Shown here in pieces: positions 1-5,823 of a stretch of 14,083 bases of DNA (position 1 is its first letter; each line of letters opens with the position of its first letter). Where the stretch lies: assembly GCA_030630245.1 (NCBI GenBank), contig DAOVNL010000002.1, positions 1-14,083 on the forward strand, given 5' to 3'. This DNA is from Candidatus Omnitrophota bacterium. GTDB taxonomy: Bacteria; Omnitrophota; Gorgyraeia; B26-G9. The notes under the pieces were generated by a model that was not told where the DNA came from, ran no database searches, and saw nothing but the letters and a program-made list of their open reading frames with translations. A program made the position numbers and the translations under genes.

Positions 1-188
1 CTCATGCACTTGTGTGCTTGTGGTCACATAAAGTATTAGCACCAATTTCTCGGTGTTATCCTTAACTTGAGGGTAGATTACCCACGCGTTACTCACCCTT
101 TTGCCGCTATCCCGAAGGATCGCTCGACTTGCATGCCTAATCCACGCCGCCAGCGTTCGTTCTGAGCCAGGATCAAACTCTCCAAAAA
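1..188 (-). rRNA. rrs: 16S ribosomal RNA, 5' end (partial)
   Basis: Read on the minus strand, this is the start of a small-subunit rRNA. It has the universal 'GAGTTTGATCCTGGCTCAG' segment at about 162-180, then 'AACGAACGCTGGCGGCGTGG', 'GCATGCAAGTCGAGCG' and 'GGGTGAGTAACGCGTGGGTA'. The mature 5' end is placed near 188 by alignment with the E. coli end, where GAGTTTG begins at base 9; the exact base is not certain. Only the first 190 or so bases are present and the rest lies beyond position 1. The 'GGCGGCGTGGATTAGGCATG' stretch resembles Omnitrophota (OP3) and planctomycete-type 16S, from memory rather than from a search. Confidence 0.97.
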
Positions 189-240
189 AAAAAGAGTTTT
201 TTTATGGCCATCATTGACACGAGCTTGGCTATATTTTTCT

Positions 241-256
241 AATTTTACAAAGAACA
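241..256 (-). promoter_or_regulatory. boxA-like rRNA antitermination element
   Basis: The minus strand reads TGTTCTTTGTAAAATT, close to known rRNA boxA sequences (TGCTCTTTAACA in E. coli, TGTTCTTTGAAAA-type in many other bacteria). It sits in the leader about 55 bases before the 16S 5' end. In known systems boxA binds NusB/S10 and prevents Rho termination of untranslated rRNA. Confidence 0.65.
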
Positions 257-379
257 AACATAAAAAAAACAGGACACCTGAAAATGCCGCTGCTAAAAAT
301 TACTGCTTTTATTGATTTTCGGAAGACTTTATTTACTACTCCATCCTTCCTTGTAATCTTTAGTACATTTTTATACAGT

Positions 380-407
380 TTTGTACATCTTTTTTGTTTT
401 TTGTCAA
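380..407 (-). promoter_or_regulatory. rRNA promoter P2 (proximal)
   Basis: On the minus strand there is a perfect -35 TTGACA at 402-407 and a -10 TACAAA (4 of 6) at 380-385, with a 16-base A-rich spacer. Predicted start is near 373. It lies downstream of a better promoter, giving the tandem arrangement common for rRNA operons. Confidence 0.55.
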
Positions 408-440
408 TGTGCTACATTTGTTATTCAAAACGTAAATGAA

Positions 441-495
441 AATATACCATTTACTGTCATCTCTGTCAAGTATTTTTTTAATTATTTTTATTTTT
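441..495 (-). promoter_or_regulatory. rRNA promoter P1 with A-tract UP-like element
   Basis: The minus strand has -35 TTGACA (464-469), a 17-base spacer, and -10 TATATT (441-446, 5 of 6), predicting a start near 434. Directly upstream, 470-495 is almost pure A/T with phased A-tracts, as expected of an UP element contacted by the RNA polymerase alpha subunit. The element runs right up to the fabZ stop codon, so this strong promoter has no other spacer separating it from the LPS operon. Confidence 0.8.
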
Positions 496-930
496 TTAAG
501 ACAGATGTTTTACGCTAAATCCGATGGTTGCCTGAGCCACAATTTTCTCATCAACTTTGGCCTTCGCGTCCATTATTCCTCCGGTATTGAGCATCTTCAA
601 AGCCTCTATTTCTATAATCAGCTGGTCCCCGGGAACGACGGGAGCTTTCCACTTGATCTCAGCTTTGCCGAAATAATAACGCACATTGCTCTTTTCAACC
701 CGTTTTGTTTTCGCGTATAAAACGATCGCTGCCTGCGCCATTGCTTCTAAGATCAGCACACCCGGCATGACCGGCATAGTTGGGAAATGCCCTTCAAAAA
801 AATGCTCGTTTGTCGTGACGTTCTTTACCGCGATTATTTTTTTACCTTCCTGTATTTCAAGTACTTTATCTATCAGCAAAAAAGGATATTCCTGCGGCAG
901 GATTTCCTGCAGTTCTGTTATTGTAAGCAT
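496..930 (-). CDS. fabZ: 3-hydroxyacyl-[acyl-carrier-protein] dehydratase FabZ
   Basis: FabZ dehydrates (3R)-hydroxyacyl-ACP to trans-2-enoyl-ACP in type II fatty-acid synthesis, a cytosolic step that also balances the hydroxyacyl-ACP pool used for lipid A. The 144-residue protein is a typical full-length hot-dog-fold FabZ. It shows YPFLLIDKV at 15-23, the catalytic His48 in FEGHFP, and the catalytic Glu62 in MPGVLILEAMAQ. The usual 'HRYPFLL' is 'QEYPFLL' here, a small departure. Start ATG at 930 is preceded by GAGGAG at 937-942. It is the last protein gene of the block, 30 bases after hldA, and the rRNA promoter begins at its stop. No intrinsic terminator is visible between them. Confidence 0.96.
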   Translation of the reverse strand: MLTITELQEILPQEYPFLLIDKVLEIQEGKKIIAVKNVTTNEHFFEGHFPTMPVMPGVLILEAMAQAAIVLYAKTKRVEKSNVRYYFGKAEIKWKAPVVPGDQLIIEIEALKMLNTGGIMDAKAKVDEKIVAQATIGFSVKHLS

Positions 931-960
931 TACTTTCTCCTCTTTTTTTGAACTTTGATT

Positions 961-1947
961 TTAACTATCAGCATCTATCTTTTCAATCAGCTCTTTCTGC
1001 GAACATGAACCGACGCCGAGTTTGCCGACCACTACACCCGCGGCGTAATTAGAAATATGCGCGGCTTCATTAAAACTTGCCCCGCTCGCCAAGGCGAGCG
1101 TAAAAGCACCGATCACTGTATCGCCTGCTCCGGATACATCAAAAACCTCCTGAGCGCGGGTCGGGATATGCACGGGCTTTGTCCCTTTAACAAACAATGC
1201 CATACCCGCCTCGCCGCGTGTAATGAGTACAGCGTTAAGATTCAGTTCCCTCAGCAGTTTTTTTCCGGCAGCATTAAGAGACTTTAAACCCACAATTTTC
1301 AGCCAGGCTGCTTTCTCTGCCTCAAATTGATTAGGTGTGATACAAGTCACTCCTTTATAATATGAAAAATGCTCTTCCTTGGGATCGACCGTTACGATAA
1401 GTTTTCTTTTTTTGGCAATGCTTAATATCGCTTTTATTAAATAAGGACTGATCACTCCTTTGCCGTAATCTTCAATTATTATTGCTTTAAAACTTTTCGC
1501 GTTTTTCTTTACATAGGAGATTATTTTATCGGCTGTCTTTTTGCTCAAAGGGCTGATATGTTCCCTATCCACCCTTACTACTTGCTGGTGACGCGCCACA
1601 ATCCTTGTTTTCAATGTCGTATCGCGTCCGCTATCAACAATAATCCCTTTGATGTCCGACTTACGCTTTAAGTGGTTTTTAAGCGTTCTGCCCCAGAGGT
1701 CGCTTCCTATCGTGCCTGTAATGGCCGCGCTTCCCTGTAGATCCCTAATACTGCAGGCTACATTGGCCGCTCCTCCCGGCATAAAAGATTCTTTTTGAAC
1801 ATGCACGACCGGCACAGGCGCCTCAGGTGATATGCGTGATACATCCCCCCAGATAAACTGATCCAGGATCAGGTCTCCTATAACCAGGATTTTCGATTGC
1901 TTGAATTTATTAAGCAAAGATATCAGCCTTGCTTTGTCAATGCTCAT
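961..1947 (-). CDS. hldA: D-glycero-beta-D-manno-heptose-7-phosphate kinase (HldA/RfaE domain I)
   Basis: This PfkB/ribokinase-family kinase phosphorylates heptose 7-phosphate at C1, feeding ADP-heptose synthesis for the LPS inner core. Seen in its 328 residues: the RfaE-type RISPEAPVPV (38-47), the substrate-side GGAANVA (58-64), DYGKG (160-164), TPNQFE (204-209) and the ATP/anion-hole motif DVSGAGDT (270-277), whose Asp276 would be the catalytic base. The protein stops after the kinase domain; the nucleotidyltransferase domain of the bifunctional E. coli HldE is absent, so a separate HldC/RfaE2 is expected elsewhere. ATG at 1947 follows an AAGGA ribosome site. A promoter-like sequence precedes it, and fabZ follows 30 bases later. 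Confidence 0.94.
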   Translation of the reverse strand: MSIDKARLISLLNKFKQSKILVIGDLILDQFIWGDVSRISPEAPVPVVHVQKESFMPGGAANVACSIRDLQGSAAITGTIGSDLWGRTLKNHLKRKSDIKGIIVDSGRDTTLKTRIVARHQQVVRVDREHISPLSKKTADKIISYVKKNAKSFKAIIIEDYGKGVISPYLIKAILSIAKKRKLIVTVDPKEEHFSYYKGVTCITPNQFEAEKAAWLKIVGLKSLNAAGKKLLRELNLNAVLITRGEAGMALFVKGTKPVHIPTRAQEVFDVSGAGDTVIGAFTLALASGASFNEAAHISNYAAGVVVGKLGVGSCSQKELIEKIDADS

Positions 1948-1988
1948 AAGATCTTTCCTTTTTTTATTAGCTTTAAAATATATGCGCT

Positions 1989-2018
1989 ATTCTAACACAG
2001 CACCGACTGCTGAGTCAA
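1989..2018 (-). promoter_or_regulatory. Promoter for hldA-fabZ with inverted repeat in the spacer
   Basis: The minus strand carries -35 TTGACT (2013-2018, 5 of 6), an 18-base spacer and -10 TAGAAT (1989-1994, 5 of 6). The -35 begins immediately after the TGA stop of the lipoprotein gene. The spacer contains a perfect 5-bp inverted repeat, CAGCA-GTCGG-TGCTG (1998-2012), which could be an operator or a small RNA hairpin for transcripts reading in from upstream. No T-tract follows, so it is not a standard terminator. Confidence 0.55.
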
Positions 2019-2855
2019 TCAGGAATCAGGCAGCTCTATCTTTATCAGGGTTGCCTGCGCTGTGCCGATAGGAACCTTAAGCAGAATGATCAAAGGCACC
2101 CTGCGCATATCCGCGCTGAACCAGATACGCATGCTGCCTTCAGCATTCAACGAATCGTCAAACTGCCGCTCAGACTCCCGCGTGGGCTCCACCTGAAAAG
2201 CCCAGAAGCGCCCCGCAGGGGTTTTAATAAACCGCTCTCTACGCGCGTATATCCTGACCGGAAAGTTTTTCTTGCCCGCGTTTACCACAATATCCACCGG
2301 CTTGTTTAAGAAAACATTGTTCATCCTAAAATAATAGAACACGCCCAGCGGATCCAGGGTATCGGCGGTAATATCAAGCACATATTCGCCTTTCTTGTCC
2401 ACCGCATATACCTTTTGTTTTTTAAAGTCATAATCCATTTTCTTGAATACAAATTTCTTATTTATATGTGTCTGCGAATTGTACCTGAGCGGCTTGAACG
2501 TGTCCGCGTCAACAATTGATTCTATGCTTCCTTTTACATTATAGAAAAAGGAAAAAAAGCTGGTTGTCCAGGCCTTTAAAACCACCCGGCAGATTTTCCC
2601 ATTATTCTGCGTTTGGTCTTTTTTAACCTCTAAAGTAGCATCACCCACATGTATCCCCAGCCACGAAACCTTATAGGTCAGTTTTTCTCCTGGTACAAGC
2701 TTTCCCATCGGAGCAACTATTGTTCTTACGATCTCTGTTTTGGTTATAGAAGCGGGGCCGCCCCGTGTTCTCTTGCGTGCTTTAAAAGAACTGCAGCCAT
2801 TAATACTCAGCATAAAAACCAGAAATACGATCAAAATTAAACTTTTTCTGTTCAT
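2019..2855 (-). CDS. DUF3108 domain lipoprotein
   Basis: The 278-residue protein starts with a lipoprotein signal: MNRK, a hydrophobic core, then INGC with the lipidation cysteine at 21, followed by a basic stretch (KARKRTRGG). From about residue 55 it matches the DUF3108 pattern as I recall it, beginning PGEKLTYKVSWLGIHVGDA and rich in beta strands. Such proteins are envelope proteins of undefined function, and the predicted fold is a beta-barrel-like sheet facing the periplasm. Its place between heptosyltransferase and hldA suggests an envelope or LPS-linked role, but this is inference from context. ATG at 2855 follows AAAGGA. It is 14 bases after the heptosyltransferase stop and in the same transcript. 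Confidence 0.85.
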   Translation of the reverse strand: MNRKSLILIVFLVFMLSINGCSSFKARKRTRGGPASITKTEIVRTIVAPMGKLVPGEKLTYKVSWLGIHVGDATLEVKKDQTQNNGKICRVVLKAWTTSFFSFFYNVKGSIESIVDADTFKPLRYNSQTHINKKFVFKKMDYDFKKQKVYAVDKKGEYVLDITADTLDPLGVFYYFRMNNVFLNKPVDIVVNAGKKNFPVRIYARRERFIKTPAGRFWAFQVEPTRESERQFDDSLNAEGSMRIWFSADMRRVPLIILLKVPIGTAQATLIKIELPDS

Positions 2856-2869
2856 AGAATCCTTTCCCC

Positions 2870-3877
2870 TTAAAGCATCCTCAACACCTGCTCATACACC
2901 TCTTCAGGCGTGATCCTGTGCATGCAGCGGTTATCCGTGCATTCCTGCACATAGCACGGTATTTCACAGCCAACGTCTTTTTGTAAAATCACTGTTTTGC
3001 CCACTCCGACAGGGCCGGTCAGATTCGATGACGTGGGACCGAAAATCGCCACTGTATTTGCACCCACCGCGACAGATATATGCATGGGCCCTGAATCTGC
3101 GCTTATTACACAACATGAAGCTTTCATTATTGCCGCCAGCTGATGCAGTGTGGTTGAACCGGTAATTATTACCGGTTTTGTTTTCATCATGGATTCGATC
3201 TTTGCGGCCAGATCACTGTCTTTTTTCGCTCCGGCAATGACCACTTTCAGCTTGTTTTTTTGAGCGAGCATATCACCCAACTTGGCAAAGTTCTCCGCAC
3301 TCCAGCGCTTCATTTTCCAGTTTCCGCCGGGATTGATAACCACATATTTTTCTTTTCGTCCGATACCGTTTTCTTTTAGGATCTGCTGCGCTTCCTGAAC
3401 ATCTGTTTCATTTATAAAAAATTCACAGTTGCGGTCCTGCGCTTTGATCCCGCAGCTTTTAAGAATATTCAGAAAATAATCGATCTTATGCATCAGCTTA
3501 TCCGGCGCGGGAATTGACCTGCTCAGCAGAAAAGACCGGTTCTTGGTATTATAACCTGTGCGGCTTGGAATGCCGGCCAGGAACCCGATCATTGCCCTGC
3601 GCAGTGACGGATGCAGCACATAAACCTCATCAAATCTTTTCTTCCGAAGGTATCTGATGAATTTTATCTTTGCCAAAAGCGTTTGGTGCTTGCCGTATTC
3701 ATCATAGACTATTATCTCATTGATGCGCGGATTGTTCTTTAAAACATCCTCACAGCGGGAAATAACCAGGCAGGCAATATGCGCTTTCGGATTTGCAACT
3801 CTTAGCGCCTTAAGCACCGGGGTGGAAAAAACAATATCTCCTAACCAGTTTACATTTATAACTAAAATTTTTTTCAT
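2870..3877 (-). CDS. waaF: GT9 lipopolysaccharide heptosyltransferase (WaaF-like)
   Basis: Family GT9 enzymes transfer heptose from ADP-heptose to the LPS inner core at the cytosolic face of the inner membrane. The 335 residues show the N-terminal WLGDIVFSTP (11-20; Asp14 corresponds to the catalytic Asp13 of E. coli WaaC), INPGGNWKMKRW (181-192) and the donor-site ADSGPMH (260-266) followed by AIFGPT. Near the C-terminus is a four-cysteine cluster C304-x3-C308-x4-C313-x4-C318. Its start overlaps the stop of the upstream deacetylase gene by four bases (ATGA), indicating translational coupling. Whether it adds heptose I, II or III cannot be told; the waaF symbol is a best guess. Confidence 0.9.
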   Translation of the reverse strand: MKKILVINVNWLGDIVFSTPVLKALRVANPKAHIACLVISRCEDVLKNNPRINEIIVYDEYGKHQTLLAKIKFIRYLRKKRFDEVYVLHPSLRRAMIGFLAGIPSRTGYNTKNRSFLLSRSIPAPDKLMHKIDYFLNILKSCGIKAQDRNCEFFINETDVQEAQQILKENGIGRKEKYVVINPGGNWKMKRWSAENFAKLGDMLAQKNKLKVVIAGAKKDSDLAAKIESMMKTKPVIITGSTTLHQLAAIMKASCCVISADSGPMHISVAVGANTVAIFGPTSSNLTGPVGVGKTVILQKDVGCEIPCYVQECTDNRCMHRITPEEVYEQVLRML

Positions 3878-4647
3878 TTTCTTTTTACGCGTCTGTCTTT
3901 AAAAAATGTATAATAGCCGGAAACCTGGACCCAGAAGATCAGCATATTATCCGAGCTTTGAGATATCCTGATCCGGCGTATTGCATAGATGTCGTTTAAG
4001 GCTGTCCTTGCGTCAGGATGCGTTGCCAGCGCCGCTTTATAGCCGGAAAGTTCTGCCAGCTCCTTTACAAAAGGAGTAAAATTACCGCAGGGATAACAAA
4101 GATAATCTATAACTGTATTAAGCTTCTTCTCAAGGACGCGCTTGGACTCTCTGAGTTCTCTAATCGTAGAATCTTTACTCAGCGTATCCAGCAGACAGTG
4201 GCTCAGGCCGTGGCTTGCGATCTCAATAAGCTCATCGCCGTTAAGCTCTCTTATCTGCTCCCAGCTCATCATATCCCCTCTGCCCACCCATTCAGGGACA
4301 ACCGATATCGTAGCCGGTATTCTGTATTTTTTTAAAATAGGATAGGCATCCGTATAGTTATCAAGAAATCCGTCATCAAAGGTAATAACCACAGCTCTCT
4401 TATCCGGTTTTTTATTTTCTCTTAAAAGCTGCACGTATTCATCCAGGGATAGGATATGATAATTTCCCTTTTTTAAAAAACTCATCTGGCGTTCAAAACT
4501 CTCGGGAGTTACTATCAAGCGCGAATTCTCCGCTCCTTGCGCAATGCTGTGGTACATCAGCACAGGGACCGAATAAACATTGTATAAAAATATGCCGGTA
4601 AAAATACTCACGGCAACGAAAACTATTAAAATGATTTTCTTTTTCAT
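3874..4647 (-). CDS. Membrane-anchored polysaccharide deacetylase (NodB/CE4 domain)
   Basis: This 257-residue protein has one N-terminal membrane segment (about 4-22) and then a NodB-homology domain. Motifs in order: MYHS (31-34), TFDDGF (89-94) with the catalytic/metal Asp91-Asp92, the metal-binding SHGLSH (His146, His150), and YPCGN (185-189) in place of the usual YPYG. CE4 enzymes remove N-acetyl groups from sugars. With the anchor, the catalytic domain should face the periplasm. Its place among glycosyltransferases suggests a core or surface-sugar substrate rather than peptidoglycan, but the substrate is not shown by the sequence. It overlaps by four bases (ATGA) with both neighbours, the GT4 gene upstream and waaF downstream. 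Confidence 0.9.
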   Translation of the reverse strand: MKKKIILIVFVAVSIFTGIFLYNVYSVPVLMYHSIAQGAENSRLIVTPESFERQMSFLKKGNYHILSLDEYVQLLRENKKPDKRAVVITFDDGFLDNYTDAYPILKKYRIPATISVVPEWVGRGDMMSWEQIRELNGDELIEIASHGLSHCLLDTLSKDSTIRELRESKRVLEKKLNTVIDYLCYPCGNFTPFVKELAELSGYKAALATHPDARTALNDIYAIRRIRISQSSDNMLIFWVQVSGYYTFFKDRRVKRK

Positions 4648-5726
4648 GAATCTTTCTTTATAACTTCTTCATAAACCTTTTCTATATCAGCGGTCATCTT
4701 CCCTAAGTTAAACCTCTCCTCAACCTCCTGCCTTCCCTTCTGCCCCAGGCGAATCGCTAAACTCCTATCCTCCATCAGGCGCATGATCGCACCAGCTAAG
4801 GCCATGGTATTTCCCGGCTCAACAAGCAGTCCGGAAACATCATGTTTTATGATCGAAGGTATCCCTCCCACGTTTGAAGCAACCACCGGAACTCCGCAGG
4901 CCAGCGCTTCTAATATGGACAGCCCCAGTCCTTCCTGTACGGAGGGCATTACAAATATATCTATCTCCTGAAGTACTTCCGCTGTATTTGAAATAGATGG
5001 CAGAAAAAACACCTTTTCAGAGATCTTCAGGCTTTCCGCCTGCTTGATAAGTTCATACTTGATCTTCCCTTGGCCGAAAATAAATAAACGCGCGTCATCA
5101 AATTCGCGGATAACCCCAGCCATTGCCTCAATAAGATATTTATGGCCTTTAACCGTGGACAGCCTTGCTATAATACCCACGGTTCTAACCTTATAATCGG
5201 GATCTGACCTTTTAGCCAGGATCTTAAACTGGTCAACATCTATTCCGTTATATACCAGCTTCACCTTTTCTTCGGGCACGTAAAAATCGATCATCAAATG
5301 TTTTTTCACTGCCTCGCTTATAGCGATTACCCGCTTGCCCCAGCATGGATAAAGCTGCCTGCCCATATTGCGCCGGAAAAATCCGTGGCAAGTGGACATA
5401 AAGGGAATCTCAGTAAGCTTGCTCATATAACTCGCCAGGATCTGCGTAACCCGCGTTTGGGCATGGATAATATCAAACTTCTCCTTCCTGTTTAGCATCA
5501 ACAGCCTGATGAGGCTCATAATGATCATCGGGTTTAATTCGCTTTTTGTATTGATCGGAATATCGATCGTGCGTATTCCGTTTCTGTTAAAAAGAGAAAG
5601 CATCTCTCCTGAGGACGACGCGCAAACCACCTCATGGCCATTATTGATCAATGCTTTAGCCAGCGAAAATATATATGAACTTATCCCGCCGAAATTAATA
5701 TGTGTTGTTATAAGCAGTACTTTCAT
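4644..5726 (-). CDS. GT4-family glycosyltransferase
   Basis: A retaining GT-B glycosyltransferase of 360 residues, expected to add a sugar to LPS core or an O-chain precursor in the cytosol. Seen: the Gly-rich N-terminus THINFGGISSY (8-18), STCHG (111-115), the nucleotide-binding IARLSTVKGHKYLI (186-199), and the E-x7-E motif EGLGLSILE (Glu265, Glu273) followed by GVPVVASNVGG. The frame is open further upstream to a TTG at 5768, but the ATG at 5726 puts MKVLLITTH at the usual beta-1 strand and has AAAGGA just before it, so this start is preferred. It is a paralogue of the N-terminal half of the next gene upstream, sharing CHG(F/Y), WGKR and the V(L)(V/I)Y(N/R)G(I/V)D region. Confidence 0.92.
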   Translation of the reverse strand: MKVLLITTHINFGGISSYIFSLAKALINNGHEVVCASSSGEMLSLFNRNGIRTIDIPINTKSELNPMIIMSLIRLLMLNRKEKFDIIHAQTRVTQILASYMSKLTEIPFMSTCHGFFRRNMGRQLYPCWGKRVIAISEAVKKHLMIDFYVPEEKVKLVYNGIDVDQFKILAKRSDPDYKVRTVGIIARLSTVKGHKYLIEAMAGVIREFDDARLFIFGQGKIKYELIKQAESLKISEKVFFLPSISNTAEVLQEIDIFVMPSVQEGLGLSILEALACGVPVVASNVGGIPSIIKHDVSGLLVEPGNTMALAGAIMRLMEDRSLAIRLGQKGRQEVEERFNLGKMTADIEKVYEEVIKKDS

Positions 5727-5757
5727 AATTCCTTTAGTTAGCCGGTTCCCGGTTATC

Positions 5758-5770
5758 CCGTTAATCAATT
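5758..5770 (-). repeat. 13-base motif shared by two operon spacers, copy 1
   Basis: The minus strand reads AATTGATTAACGG, 12 of 13 bases identical to AATTGATTAGCGG at 7980-7992. Both copies lie in the two longest spacers of the LPS block, upstream of GT4-bearing genes. It could be a binding site or chance similarity in AT-rich DNA. Confidence 0.3.
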
Positions 5771-5811
5771 ATCTTAGTTACTTAATCCCTGAAAGTTATC
5801 TGACAACGGCC

Positions 5812-5823
5812 TTAACCGGTTAA
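5812..5823. repeat. 12-bp perfect palindrome over the stop of the GT4-GT9 gene
   Basis: TTAACCGGTTAA is its own reverse complement and includes the TAA stop codon (5820-5822) of the GT4-GT9 fusion gene. With no loop it would not form an RNA hairpin easily and has no T-tract, so a protein-binding site or chance is more likely than a terminator. Confidence 0.4.

Larger units (their letters stand above)
189..434 (-). other. rRNA operon leader (untranslated)
   Basis: This region has no gene; it is the transcribed leader between the upstream rRNA promoter and the 16S 5' end. It is AT-rich and holds a boxA-like antitermination element at 241-256, a second promoter, and a run of ten T (minus strand) at 184-193 just before 16S. 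The segment at 193-199 reads AAACTCT on the minus strand and is complementary to AGAGTTT at the 16S start (175-181), so leader and 16S could pair transiently. A weak stem (about 6 of 7 pairs) can also form between 'ATAGCCA' and 'TGGCCAT' around 205-232. Confidence 0.7.

Noticed and set aside
214..235. Plus-strand TTGACA followed by TATATT in the rRNA leader
   Set aside because: The spacing is 10 bases, too short for a sigma-70 promoter, and no plus-strand gene follows.
436..720. Plus-strand open frame overlapping fabZ and the rRNA promoter
   Set aside because: It is antisense to fabZ and its start falls in the rRNA promoter region; it is better explained as a shadow frame.
5727..5768. Longer GT4 start at TTG 5768
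   Set aside because: It would add 14 residues before the first beta strand; the ATG at 5726 has a ribosome site and fits family N-termini.
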